Source: Larix kaempferi | Taxonomy: Eukaryota; Streptophyta; Pinopsida; Pinales; Pinaceae | Assembly: GCA_027924585.1 (NCBI GenBank) | Contig: BSBM01000372.1 | Location: 30,994,001-31,058,000, forward strand | DNA: 64,000 bases | Direction: 5' to 3' | Shown here: positions 1 to 11,910 of the stretch, piece after piece | How positions within the stretch are numbered: position 1 is the stretch's first letter | Layout of the letters: each line of letters starts with the position of its first letter | Translations under genes and position numbers: made by a program | Notes under the pieces: model-generated | Told to the model about the DNA's origin: nothing | Databases searched by the model: none | Seen by the model: only the letters and a program-made list of their open reading frames with translations

Positions 1-1124
1 CTAAGAGGCTGCAAGCTTATGAGGTAAGATCTACAAGGCACGTATCTATTTCGCTTGTTCTCCATCCTATTGGTCACAAAAACCATTAAAATCAAAACCC
101 TCATTTTCACTTTTTTCTAGATCTACTTGGATCTAGCTTGGCTTTGGGGATAATCTTTAAAACCCACCTCTATAGCATCCACGGCAATTCGGATCTATAG
201 TTTGGTGGTGATTGGGCTTCATTGACACACTTTCCAAGGCACCTAGCCCTCTTTGAGGCAATTCGTACTCCTTGAGGGAGGCTAGTTGGGCTAGTTCCAA
301 GTTGTGGGTAGGTGAGAACCCACTTGATTTGCATAGATCCATCTTGATAACCTACCCCTAGTTCTTCACCTCTTTGATTTTTGCCTTGTGGGCTGCATTC
401 CTCATTTTGAGGGTTGTGCCCCACTTGGGTCATTGGGTGATGCATTTTAAATCTTAGATCTATGGAGATCTAGTTCATGTTGGGGCATGCCACTTCAAAC
501 CCACTTTGATAATTGCATAATCTAACCCGATCTACATTTTGGCATAATTTGGACTCCATTTGCCCCTTCATCTCAAGGCACTAGTCTCCCTTGGGCAATT
601 CGCACTCCTTGGGTTAGTGGCCTTTTCCTAGATCCCATATGTGGGTGTTGTCTATTTCATCTTAGATCCATAGATCTACATCATCACACCCCCTTAGTGC
701 CATCTTACCCCTAATTTGACCAAGTGGGCCCCATTTGGACCATTTCCCATTTTTTTAAGGAAGTGGGCACCACTTGTGTATTTTCATGGTACTAGATCTA
801 CCCATTTGAGCTCCATAAGTGGCCTTAGTCATTCATTGGTTGAAACACCTGTCACCTCTTAAGCCTCTTCAACCACACTAAAACTCTTAGGTACACTTGA
901 TCTAACTCACTCATTGGTTTCCGTAACTCAATTTACACATTTCCCTAGGAACCTTTGGGTTAGCTAATCTTCATTTGATTGGCTAGGGTCTCCCCATTGA
1001 TCCTGATTAGTTTTGATCTAAAGTGAAGAGTGCCTCGGTTATCGTGACTCCCAACTTGCATTGGGAACCGTTGCATCTCTTGGGTCACCTCTTTAGTTGT
1101 CCGTCTCCTCTACCATCCCGGATG
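1..1124. other. Non-coding, AGATCT-rich stretch with an imperfect internal repeat
   Basis: I see no supportable gene. The sequence is dotted with AGATCT/GATCTA words. Two blocks about 340 bases apart (near 230-330 and 565-640) share a pattern of CAAGGCAC, then a run ending in GGCAATTCG, then ACTCCTTG, so an old imperfect direct duplication is likely. It lies next to an R1 repeat copy. A similar AGATCTAG-rich spacer follows the partial R1 copy at 7151-7559, so this may be flanking sequence of the same element family. That link is inference. Confidence 0.35.
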
Positions 1125-2365
1125 GGATACCTTTAGGGACAACTACAAGTTGTGTGATAACATGTCCTTGGGGGCAAGCATCGAGTCAAGTACTGTCACT
1201 TGATTCTTGACTCCTCCGTTTAGGCAAACTACTAACGAAGCCAAGGGGGGTGGACACTAAAGATTGCTAAGGCTGATTAAGCTAGCTGGTTATGGTGGAT
1301 GAGTTAATTTTTTAGGAGTTTTTTAACAATGAAACTGACACAAGATATTTGCAATGTAATTTGAAAGCATAACAGCATAAAGATTAACAACATAAAAATT
1401 AAACATGTTTATCAATTCATTCAACACATGATAGCAATTAAACATAAATTGTAATGATAAATCAAGAGAGACCAATGCTGAAAATGGAGTCAAATAAAAT
1501 GTTGTTTGTAATGTTAGAAATGAAATGTTGTGCAAATGTTCTTGGTCAATTTTAAATTAATGTGAAAATGAGTGGATTATTAGGGGAAAGGGGATTTTAA
1601 ATATATCATAAGGTACTGGAAATATGTCTGGATTATGGCAAGGTGGCTCCTCACTCAGAAATGTGGGCTAGATCGGACTCTCTGGGAGGTGTTCAACCCT
1701 ACACCAAACAAGGGTGTACTCTAACGGTATCCCGAGGTCACTACCCAGTGGTTCCCACTTCCTTTGAGGAATTTCCCCACATTATGCCAAGAATCGATAT
1801 GCCGTATTTTTGTATGTGGGAGGTTTATTGGGAAATGTTAAACTAATTACTAGTCACTAAGTCCCTTTCTGGTTTGATCAACATGTTCAGTCAAGCTACA
1901 GGGATCCAAAGCATACTTGGGAAAAAGCCTTGTTAATTTTAAAAGTTTTTGAACAGGTTTTCTTGTTTATTAAGAACCCCAAGAGTCTCTTTTTTGGCCA
2001 GTACTCGGGAAGCCTTTATCCTGAAACCGTACTTCGGGAAAGCAAGGGGGGTTATTTGCAAAGTAGATGACTAAAAAAATGAAATGTTTTCTAATTACTA
2101 CACTATTGAGGTAGTGGGTTAGTATCTAATTTACTTTTTTGCAAAAGATGAAACAATTTGTAATAAAAAAAGTATACGGCCTACAAAAACGAAATAAAAT
2201 GTTCCTAGGTTCTAAGATAGTCAATGGCCCAATATTTGGATTGGACCACGATGTTAGATTTTAATTTAACTTGGTTGATTTTAGTTAATCTAATCTAATG
2301 TAAAAATTATTAGGTTTGAAAAATTGACAACAATCACAAAAATTGAACCGACACCAATCCCCCCT
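1125..2365 (-). repeat. R1 repeat, copy 1 (inverted relative to the other two copies)
   Basis: Read on the minus strand, this segment aligns by eye with 7560-9610 (+). Shared landmarks in order are: a C-run/G-run palindrome (CCCCCC then GGGGGG) at about 2358, a following AATTTTTGTGA block, GTGGGGAAATTCCTC near 1775, a CACCCTTGTT-GGTGTAG block near 1710, CATTTGCACAACATTTC near 1540, and CCCCCTTGGCTTCGTTAG near 1240 followed by CTAAACGGAGGAGTCA. No open frame is conserved between copies. The family is probably a long terminal repeat or other non-coding part of a retrotransposon, but I did not find TG...CA ends or target duplications, so the class is open. Confidence 0.55.
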
Positions 2366-4640
2366 GGGGGGGATGAGAAGCAAGCTTTGTGAGCTTGCTT
2401 CCAAAATACTTTTTATTACAAGTTACAATGTCAAACTGGAAAAGAAAGAACTCCTCTTTCTCCTTATAGATCTTGGAGAAAAAAGGTTACAAATGATAAA
2501 GGCAAAGTAGGGAAGGAAAGGCAAGGTTCAAGGAAGGTTCTGGATCATCCAATATGGTCAAAGTGAGTGCTTCAAAAGCTTCTATCTGCTATCATAAAAC
2601 AAAAACCAGCAAACGATATTAGTAGAAAAAGTGCTCAAAATCACTTTAAAAGTGACTTGGGCTAAATCAAAAAATACTAGAAAAAATTATAAGTTAAAAC
2701 TAGTTAACTAAAGTAAAGAACTAAGATGGATTGGCTAGAAAGACAACCTCTTAGGGTCTTGGACAGCCTTGAAAAGGCAGCCAATGAAGCACTTGATTGC
2801 TTGATATAAACATTGAAAAAAATTGAAGAAAAGAAATCTTTAAATAAACTTAAAATTTGACTTGAAAAAATTACTAAAAGACACTTTTCAAAGCAAGACC
2901 CAACAAAAAAAATGATAACTTTTAAACTACCTTGGATCTATGCATAAAAATCAGATCTATTATATTGATAAACTTACTAAACAAATCAGATCTGAAAGTA
3001 TCACAAAAACAGTAACCAAGAAGAAATAATTTTAATGAGAGAGAGTAAGGAGAGCAAAGTTTGTTCCCAGAAAGATCAAACAAAGAAGGCTTAGTCGTGG
3101 AGTGTTGAGGGACAATGTTCTTGAAAGTTGTTGAAGATGGAGTGGAGTCAAACTTGATCCAGTCCTCCTCCAAGCTTGGCAACCTGAAAACTAAATCACA
3201 AAACTTGCATACCCATGAGATCTTGTAAACACATATAAACAGAGATTAAAATAGCATGAAAATAAACTTATTTAACATGCAAATTTTTTATCTCTAAACA
3301 TACATAAAAAGATAGAAATGAAAGTAAACATACAATTCATATTCCTATTGATTCGGAGGAATCCTTAAGGCAAGATCTATATCAAAAGTAAACAAGAAAT
3401 TGCAGAAAGAAACAAGTTACTTCATGAATAGCATAACAAAGTTGATCCATACACAAAAGCACTACACATTTCAGCCTCCAAATCTTCTTTATTCTCAATG
3501 CAAAATATGACAAATTACAATGGCAAGTCTTCACTTATTCCAACTCTAACTAGTTTCGAATGAGAGATGTGCTCTCAATTTATAGAAAAGAGAAGAGAGG
3601 GGAGGGCGCACATGGGTGAGAGAGTTAAGCCTTGATTTGGGGCTTGATTAGGGCTGCCTACCTTTTGGGCTCCCCAAAAATCAGCCCAAACAAAGCCTAT
3701 ATTACAGCTGCAAATTTCCGTAAATGAAGGACCTTCTCTCTTGGGAAATGCGCCCCTTTCATGGGGAAATGGGCCCAAGTCATGGGGAAATGATTCCATG
3801 TTTGTGGCTGCCCAAAAAGTGTCATAAATCATCTCTAACATCCCCTAAATGATAGCAGATCCAAAACTCTTACAAATCCCCCCAAATTAGGAATTTTGAT
3901 TTTTGACATTTTTCACTTTTTTGCACTTTTCTCACTTTTTTTTATTTGTTTTACTTTTGTGAAATAAATGAAAAATAAAGAGCTCAAACACTTAGGAAAG
4001 TGGGTTTAGGGGTAAAGTGGGTGCTCTTGGTTAGAAAATGAGCACCCCCATAGCCAAAAAGACCCCTAGACCACACTTTTAACACTTTTTTAATTTTTTT
4101 TAATCAAACCATTAAAAAATGGTTTGTTTTTACGGAAAATATATATATATATATATATTTTTCTTGGAACTTAAAAAAAAAACTAGGGGGACCTAATACA
4201 TGTTAATACGACTCAAAAATAATGCCTAGCATCGTTTAATACATTGACACTTAGGCTCTAATAACTTTCTAAGGCCTAAACACCACGCCGACCACTCCAA
4301 CTTTGGAGGATTGAGTGAAAAACTCGAAAATTATTAGTCGTTTAAACAACAAATAATTTCCAAGGAAAAAAACACTCTGGGCTTGTCAAATTAATGTTCA
4401 AGTCCTAGGAAGCCGAGTCTTTTACATACAGATACCATGCCAGCACATTTTATTACAATTTTCCCGAAGGGGTATGAACATATGGTACAAAAAATAAAAA
4501 GGGCCTAGAAGGTGTGATGGACTTCTAAACTCTGATAATGAACACTTTGACATGTTCAAGCTTTGTCGGTTCACTCGAAATCCACTAGGTGCAATTTAAT
4601 GCTTAACAAGACTGAGGAACTTCTATTCGGAGGTTGACAG
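2366..4640. other. Non-coding AT-rich stretch
   Basis: No gene is supported. Seen here are a short perfect hairpin at about 2380-2402 (9-base arms AAGCAAGCT / AGCTTGCTT), a threefold CATGGGGAAATG-like motif at about 3745-3800, and an (AT)n run at 4139-4160. The open frames present (for example 2922-3182 and 3575-3841, minus) have simple composition and no family signature. Confidence 0.4.
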
Positions 4641-4649
4641 GGCGACTTG

Positions 4650-4875
4650 GGCAAATCAAAGGAGGCCGTACAGATTTGCAGGGAGGTCGTACTCAGTGAC
4701 GCAGGCAGCCGGCCGTACAGCTGACGCAAAGGGCCATATGAGTGATGCAGAGGGTCGTATGGATCAGTCCGTAAAGTGACGCAGAGCCGTACACGCTGAC
4801 ACAGGGCCGTACGGATTAGGCAGTACACTAACGCAGAGGGTAGTACAGTGACGCAGGAGGGTCGTACAATTTTGT
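4650..4875 (+). repeat. Degenerate minisatellite built on GCCGTAC / GACGCAG
   Basis: The words GCCGTAC, GTCGTAC, GTCGTAT and GTAGTAC recur about ten times at roughly 20-25 base spacing, usually alternating with GTGACGCAG or CTGACGCA. The stretch is much richer in G+C than its surroundings. Further on (4980-5100) the sequence has the look of a retrotransposon LTR end (GGGGGTTTTCATACCC, then a T-rich tract), so the array may sit in the promoter part of an old LTR. That is inference, because I could not find the partner LTR or clean borders. Confidence 0.55.
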
Positions 4876-5146
4876 GGGGTTTTCTCTGTGAGGTTCGGTT
4901 GTACAATTTTTCCAGGTTGGGTCAAAATCGATTTCTGGATTGTATTGTTCTATATCTTGCTAATAAAATATATTCTCAGACTACTGCACCGGTTTTCCCA
5001 TCTTGAGTTTTTCTGGGGGTTTTCATACCCAAAAATATTGGTGTCTCTATTGATGTGATTGACGTTCTATTTCTCTCAATATTTATTTTCCACTGCATTG
5101 TGAAGAAATCCATTTGTGGCTAAAAGTAATATTTGGGGTTTAATAA

Positions 5147-6567
5147 CCTCGGATTCGGGTGCTAGTCGTGCTCACACGGGCCAACCTCCACATGGCACCA
5201 ACACTGGCCCGCTCCACGTGCAAGAGGGTATCGTCCCAACCTGGAGGCCCTCCACCTGTCAGCACACTCCCCACGACGGCGGCGAACATTTAAGAACGGA
5301 GGACGCTCCCCTAGACCTGGCCTTCACTCCGCTGCATGTCAGCGACGTCGTGACGATGGACGAAGGTGCTGGAAGGCACCTGCAACATTAACTCTGCCAC
5401 CTTTTCCAAGGATGACAACCTGCTGCATTTATTACTTATGTGGGATGGATGCAAGTTGGCTCGGCTCCTTAAAGCCAAGCGTCAACACTCCCATGTATTC
5501 TGCTGCCCTGATTTATGCTTGGTTATTCCTCGTGGCCCACCCTACGCTCCTGTTCCTCGACGCTCACTGGCAAATTGACACCTTGACGAGAACAAGAGGC
5601 ACCCCCCGTCGTGGTAGCAGCAGAAAAGGCTCAGGCTCAGGCAGGTGACCAAAGCATGCTATGGAATGGACGGCAATGTATGGTTACGCTGAGAGTATTT
5701 CGGCTCGGACTCACAGTCTCATTGACGGATGGGAAGCTCGCAGGGTCGCGGCTCTCCTGGCCTCAGGAAGAAATGGAGGAAAAATCAACCATTATTGGAT
5801 GATCAAAAACATGATGAGCACTTTAGTAGAAGAAATGGAGGCTAATTGGCAAGCCAATACCAGCACCCTTCGGAACATAAAACACAGTCTGACAGACGCT
5901 ACTGAAAGACTGAGCACAATGGATGCCAACATGAATTGGGAAATCTTCTCCCTTAGGCACAGCCATGAGTTGGAAACCCTCAACAGCTCCCGAGAAAAAG
6001 ATGCAGAAGCCTGCGAACCTGCGGCTCATGGAGATGCACCAGCCAAAGTGAATGCTTCGGTGAGGATGGATGCGGCTCAGCCACTTGCAACACTGGCCAA
6101 CCATAAGATGCAGGATGGACACGACACTCCTGGACGCGGCTCTTCCCCTATTCTCCCCTCCCCGGGGATGATCGAAGATTATTATGAAGCCTGCCCAATC
6201 CTTAAGGAGGAACCAGACGCACAGTTTGCAGAAGTACACCCCTAGAAGGGTCGTTCTAGCCCCGAGTTATTTTTGTAATGTTCAGCTTTTTTGTTTCTAC
6301 TTCTTTTACAGTATGTTATCTAGAACTCCCATAAATTATGACATATTGTTTTGGAAAAAGACCCGGTCTTTTTTTGGGCAGGCCTCATCCAGGAGGTCTT
6401 ACTTTTGTATAATGACAATCATTTCAGTATTTTTGAGCGACTGGGATGGTGGCTTCATCACCTGAGACCTCCCCAGTCGACGCCTGATACTTCGGCTACC
6501 TATGTAATTTTCGCCATCTTTTTTGGCTCTGTTTATTAAATTTTCCTCTGCAACTTACAAACAAAAA
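5147..6567 (+). mobile_element. L1-type (target-primed) insertion, 1.42 kb, with A-rich 3' end
   Basis: The insert is bracketed by a 19-base direct repeat (AATATTTGGGGTTTAATAA at 5128-5146 and 6568-6586). Its right end is A-rich (ACAAACAAAAAAA), directly before the second repeat copy. Long target duplications plus a 3' A-tract are the signature of LINE machinery. The insert is GC-rich in its 5' half and T-rich near its 3' end, like a LINE or a reverse-transcribed mRNA. It carries one fair open frame (5661-6245). I cannot identify reverse transcriptase, so it is either a 5'-truncated LINE, a non-autonomous derivative, or a processed transcript of an unknown gene. Confidence 0.75.
5661..6245 (+). 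CDS. Unidentified 194-residue reading frame inside the L1-type insertion
   Basis: I do not recognise the product. The middle (about residues 50-115) is polar and helix-prone with spaced hydrophobic residues, like a coiled coil (for example MSTLVEEMEANWQAN and LETLNSSREKDAE). The C-terminal third is rich in Ala, Asp and Pro and acidic at the end. A stop at 6243-6245 is followed by about 320 bases resembling a 3' untranslated region, then the A-rich tail. The ATG at 5661 is the first in this frame, but coding may begin further upstream in another frame because the 5' part (5160-5600) is also GC-rich with partial frames. It could be the nucleic-acid-binding ORF1 of a LINE or a captured host exon. 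No zinc knuckle or RRM is visible. Confidence 0.3.
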   Translation: MEWTAMYGYAESISARTHSLIDGWEARRVAALLASGRNGGKINHYWMIKNMMSTLVEEMEANWQANTSTLRNIKHSLTDATERLSTMDANMNWEIFSLRHSHELETLNSSREKDAEACEPAAHGDAPAKVNASVRMDAAQPLATLANHKMQDGHDTPGRGSSPILPSPGMIEDYYEACPILKEEPDAQFAEVHP

Positions 6568-6689
6568 AATATTTGGGGTTTAATAAAAAAAATTAACTTG
6601 CATACTTTAACTCAAGAGTGGATTTTAAGGAAATTTACATAGCTGTCACAACGCCTAGTTCGAAGGAGCAATTCAGAGTTGGGCCAAAC

Positions 6690-7150
6690 CAAAAAATCAA
6701 CCCACTCCTTTAATACTCATTAATAATTTAAAACGAACCAACGAGACTTTGCAATACTTTCACGACAACACAGCAACGATCGCACTTACAATATCAGCAC
6801 TAGTCATCGTATATCTTTTTTGATTAAGTTAAATCCATAAAATGTCGTATATATCATTCAATATCATATGTTGTGGTACTTAAAATTAATTGCATTTGTT
6901 TTTTGTTTCAGTTTTTCCATTTCATCATTAAACTCCTAGAATAGCTTCTACTCTTTTTTATATAGTTTAAGAGCCATATTTTCTTTTATAGGGACCATCC
7001 CCCTTGGCTTCGCTAGGAGTAGCCTAAACGTAGGAGTCGAGTAATCAGGTGATAGCACTTGACTCTAACTTGCCCCCAAGGACACACCGAACGGCTTGAA
7101 GGTTTCCTGCCGCGTTCCCCCCAGGTGTGTATTGGGCGGCAACACAAATC
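6690..7150 (+). repeat. R1 repeat, copy 2 (3' part only)
   Basis: The stretch matches the 3' part of R1. AAACTCCTAGAA near 6930 corresponds to AACTCCTAAAAA near 9380. GGGACCATCCCCCTTGGCTT near 6992 corresponds to the same word near 9444. CTTGCCCCCAAGG then follows, and GGCGGCAACA at about 7134 matches 9571. Only the last ~460 bases of the family are present, and the next full copy begins about 400 bases further on, so the copies sit head to tail. Confidence 0.55.
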
Positions 7151-7559
7151 ATTTATCTTCTTTATTTAAGCATATATATCAGATCTAGATTAGCTTCAAA
7201 TTCTACTTTCAAACTCGATCTAGATCCATAATTTTTATACTTGAAGTAGTCAATTTTTCTGAAATTTTTCCAAGTATAAAATTTGTAAAAATTTGTGTAT
7301 TCTATTTGTTTAACCCACTAATTTGGATGTAATTTGCTTACTGGTTTTTAGCGGGTCCAAGGAAAAAGGGGAGGAAACTCTCGCAAAATTTCGTCATAAT
7401 TTGCCAAATTTACCTTCCGGAGACCCTCTTTCATCATTGCTTTAAAACCTCTAGCTTGTAAGCCCTTACATCCAAGTCTAAAAGGACTAAGAGGCATTTA
7501 TTTTGAGCAAATTGTAATCAATTATTAAAAGAGAGCAAGTGGGCTACATAGCGCCCACA
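7151..7559. other. Spacer between two head-to-tail R1 copies
   Basis: AT-rich, with no gene. It contains AGATCTAGATTAGC and CGATCTAGATCC, words like those that dominate positions 1-1124, which flank R1 copy 1. This suggests that part of the spacer belongs to the same repeat family. Confidence 0.3.
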
Positions 7560-8110
7560 CCCCATCCCCCCTGGGGGGATTCGCAGTCTCAATTTTTGTG
7601 AAATAACTTTTTCTAACAAACACAACACAAGCACACAATCACTTTTTTTCATGCAGGATTGTATACTTTAAATGTTGTTGTTTAATAATATTTTCTTTTC
7701 ATTTTTGCAAGTAGTTAAATAAAGCCAATCTCGTTGCCACGAAGTATGCTCTCACCACCACATAAAAGCATTTCCGATTAGTGGTGGTTGATCAAAAAGT
7801 GACACATAGATTTGGTAAGCATATATGTTTCTTTTCTAAGTTATTTTTGTTTAGCATTTGATTTTTAAGCACTCAAATTTGAACGAACATTTTGTTGTTT
7901 CTCAAAGTATGCTCTTTCCCTTTGCGGGCATTGGCCTGGTCCTTGGGAAATCAGAAAGAGTTGCAACAACTTATTAATTCTCAAACATCTAATTAAAAAC
8001 TCACATATAATAAAATTAAGGACCCTCAAACTAAGTCGCACTAAAGCGGATATGGGGGGGTAACGGATACGGCAAATTTTCAAAAAAGCCAGATATGATA
8101 CGGCGTGGAA

Positions 8111-8151
<41 letters not shown>

Positions 8152-9610
8152 TTGTCATCATAATCATCATAATATTATCATTGTACATCATCATCACCAC
8201 CTGACACTACTATCGAATATCATTAATCATACATGTAACATGATACTATGAAAACTTTTAAGTAATATCATCTGAATCCTCATGCTCAGAGTTAGAGTCA
8301 TCATCTATGTCCTTAACAAAAGTAGATCGAAAATAGGGATCCCGAACCTGGCTTGATTCCCCTGGACTTGAAGGCACCTATCCAACACCAATGTTCACAT
8401 CCCCTAGCTATGGAAGTGGGTCCAAGTCCATCCAAGATAGAGGAGTTCAACAATCAGCACCACCAACATCAAGGTACATAGAGGGGTTGATGTGCTTGAT
8501 TGAATGCCAATCCCATACCCTCATATATGTTAGAATCCAATGGCAACGTTGCAATCCTAAAATCCTGAAAACCGTTAAGTCTATTGAATTTTGAATGGGA
8601 TTAAAAATTATACTTTTTGCATATGAAGTCCGATGAGGTTGGAACCACTCTCAAACATCCTGAAACAATTAATGGTAATGTTAAAAAATTTAGTAAAATG
8701 ATAGAAAATGAAATATAAGGAGAATGTCACTTTTACTTTAAGAATTTAATATTACCATTTCCCTGAAACGTATCACCTCTTGGACGAAACGTATCCATAC
8801 CAATCTGATACATATCAGTGACGTTTCAAGGCCGTATCCCCTCTGTTTCAGGATCCGAAACGGGGAACGACATTTGACCAAGGCTGCTTCAACGTTTCTG
8901 GTAACTTAGCCCTCAAAACATAGTGAAAATCCGGCACTCGAACATTAAGTATTGTGTGGGGAAATTCCTCAGAAGAAGCAGGAACCACTGGAAAGTGAGC
9001 TCAGGGCACCGTTAGGCTACACCCTTGTTGGTGTAGTGTTGAACACGCACTCGAGACTCCGTTCCAGCCCACACATCTTTGTGAAGAGCCACCTTTGCCT
9101 AATTTCCGGACATTACTCCTTGTACCTCACGGTATATCTAGAGCTCTCATTTTCCCTTAATTAAATCCACCTTTAATAATTCTAAAACTGACCAAGACAC
9201 ATTTGCAAAACATTTCACATTCAGCAACAACATGTTTGTTTAGGTATTCAACTCCAAGGCACTGGTATTTTAATTGTTATATTTTTTAAGCTTTCATCAT
9301 GTCAATAGTTTAATTTCATGTTGTTGTCTTTAATTCCTTTTGCATAAACTTGGACAGTAAAATCACACTTTTTTTTAACTCCTAAAAACACCCATCTAAT
9401 AAATTTTATAAAACACTTAACAGCCTTAGAAACTTTCCATAGGGACTACCCCCCTTGGCTCCGTTAGGAGTTGGCCTAAACGGAGGAGTCAGGATCAGGT
9501 GACATCCCTGACTCGAGACTTGCCCCCAAGGGCGCACCGAGCAATAGTGAGATTTCTGCTACGTTAACCGGGTGCGCAATCCGGCGGCAACAGGCATCAC
9601 ACATAGGAAT
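7560..9610 (+). repeat. R1 repeat, copy 3 (longest), with an AT microsatellite
   Basis: The copy starts near the CCCCCCTGGGGGG palindrome (7566-7578) and ends near GGCGGCAACAGG (9571). It is about 800 bases longer than copy 1. The excess lies roughly between 7830 and 8900 and includes an (AT)n microsatellite (8116-8149) and a cluster of CATCATAAT triplets (8150-8190), so a secondary insertion or local expansion is likely. The 3' half (8930-9610) aligns collinearly with 1810-1125 read in reverse. No protein-coding frame is supported. Confidence 0.5.
8116..8149. repeat. (AT)n microsatellite
   Basis: A nearly perfect AT dinucleotide run of about 34 bases, followed by CATCATAAT-type triplet-like repeats to about 8190. 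Confidence 0.9.
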
Positions 9611-11200
9611 ATGCAGAAACTTTAGAACATGACACATAATTAGTTAATTGCGAAAGGGGGAGATGATGGAAATGGGTGAAGTGGCTAGTGAAATGGCATG
9701 ACATGAAAAATGGCTAGGTAAAATGTTGTAAATGACATGAAATGAGGGTCATGCTTGCTTAAATCCCTAGGTGCGCATCAAATCCCATAAGATCATACAC
9801 TTAGTCCAATTGAGGAAAGAAGAACTATAACCACATCATGATGCCCCTAGGCTACTGAAACAATATTGGGGATGCATGAGCCGTTATAAATTAACACTTT
9901 TGACCTCCTAATGCTATGTCCACACATAAGAAAGCATTATACCATAAGTCATATAGAGAGGATATGGCATAACACTTGTACCAACTGGATGTCCCCATCT
10001 GTCTCTGTCAAGTGGCAAGGAAGGTTGAGTAGGTTCGAAGAATCTTTGTGCTAACTGAAAGTGTCCCTGTCAAATGTCTATTAGCAACCATAGATCTCAT
10101 CTGTGTAACTGCTGGATGTGATGGAAAATCACATAGGAAATGATGATGAAGTCACCCCACTTGTTAGGGGGTAACATTATGTAAACCAGTAAGAATAGTA
10201 GGTAAGAAAGAAGAACAAACTATTTGTTAAAAAAACACCTATGGGTATGGCCAAGGTGTTCTGCTGTAACTTTACTCTATTAACATACATATTTTATTTT
10301 AGTTATTAAAAGACGAAGAAGAAGAAAAGTTAACATTTCCATTTTGTGGCAGAGTGCAATATGCAGCTTAAGTTGGTTCTATGTAGGCACAAGGTTGCAT
10401 ACTATTGCAACAAGCAAACTAAAATATGATTGATGCATATTTCTGAAATATGACAGTATATACTAACGATATACAAGGTTGTAAAATAGTTGATCCATAT
10501 TGCCTCCTTGATACTACAGTAATTGTGTGTCAAGGCCAAGGTTATGTCAAACTTATGGAACAAGTAATGGCATGATATCCTTATAAAAAGATAGTTACAA
10601 AAGAAAAGAATATCCTTCCTTCCCCATCATTTCACAACAGAATCCTTATATGTTCACAGCAGAACTAAGTGATGTTTTTTAATAATAAAGATGCTCCAGT
10701 TGGTGCTTTCCATTAGACTTTGAGTTGGGATGTTTTCTTTTTTCTTCTCCTTTCCGTCAGGGGCAATTGAATATTTTATCATATTCATAAATGAGTATTG
10801 TGAATTGTGGGACTTTCCTCGCCACCATACTGTAAACCGATTTTGAACAGAAATCAATTAACTAGTGGATTTGAGACAATGGAAATAATGATATTTGTTG
10901 AGTAGTCAACCTGTGTCTAAATACATATTTGCACATGCTACATTCCTGGACGCTCTTCAAAAATAATTGGCATGTAATGTGCTATGACAGGTGCACAGAT
11001 ATCAATATATCTGTTGTCGATGCCATAGTTACAATAGTAGTACCAAGGATTTCAACCTCTATATTTCAGTTTCAAACATAATGCTGTCAGTTGCAAGCTT
11101 TGGACTTCTGGTTATGATCTCCTCTTTATGTCATCTTTAGAGCTGTCCAGGTTTCCAAATACTGTTTATTTATTTACTTTATATCTGCTTTAGGGAGGAG
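9611..11200. other. No gene recognised
   Basis: The base composition is mixed, and I found no conserved frame or mobile-element end here. The minus-strand frame at 10654-10857 is low-complexity (Lys/Glu) and unsupported. Confidence 0.4.
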
Positions 11201-11319
11201 ATGCCCTCGGCACTCCTTATTTTGCTATTCATATTTTATGTATTCCCAAGTCCCACTGACCTATTTTCATCATTACATCTTTTAATTTCAATGCCGATAT
11301 TTGAAAAATATTCCAGATC

Positions 11320-11910
11320 TTTTCCGTCAGCAGATGAACGAAAGTGCCGCACAGAGTCCCATTCGACATCCACTTCCAGATCAGTGATTCCCCACACTTC
11401 TTCTACATCTACAGCTAACAGGCCGGTTCCCACGAGAGCTTGAAGGAGGCTTCGTTCACAACACAATTCGGCTACCCACCCACCCCCCGCACAACCATTT
11501 CGAGTCTCAGAGTTCCATCACCAGATGCTTCCCAAAAACCTTGAGTGTTAGAAGAGCTGCTACAGACAGTCGGCTTCCGCCTAGGATCACACATCCCATT
11601 CCCCTCAGCCCAATTTTCTGTCATCAGACTGGGCAGGTTCCTTCTCGGTGATTGATCACCTTGTAGGGGAATCCTCTTCTTCTTCCTCCCCTCATTTTGC
11701 TTTTGCTTCTAGACCTGATGCACTTCGTCGCCAGTGTTTTATGTTCCATATGGGTTTTGTATTCGTCTTATTTTTTATTGCTATTATCAGCTCCTTGGCA
11801 TGTTTGCTTTGTGTGTGTTAAGAGTTGCCTTTGCACTCCAACAATGTGCTTAGGCTAGTTGTACTTCTGAGTCCCATTTACCGGTCATTGATTGGAAAGT
11901 AATAAAATTC
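11320..11910 (+). other. Possible terminal exon and 3' UTR of an unidentified gene
   Basis: A polypyrimidine-poor but usable splice acceptor (ATATTCCAG ending near 11314) precedes a GC-richer stretch with two short open readings: one is Ser/Thr-rich and ends in TGA near 11443, the other ends LPDQ-stop near 11388. A T-rich UTR-like tract and an AATAAA at about 11902 follow. This combination resembles the last exon of a gene whose upstream exons I cannot find. No family is recognisable, so it may equally be a gene fragment or chance. Confidence 0.2.

Noticed and set aside
8116-8149. (AT)n run considered as a TATA promoter
   Set aside because: A simple microsatellite with no gene downstream.
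10654-10857. 67-codon minus-strand frame
   Set aside because: Short, with no recognisable motif, in AT-rich intergenic DNA.
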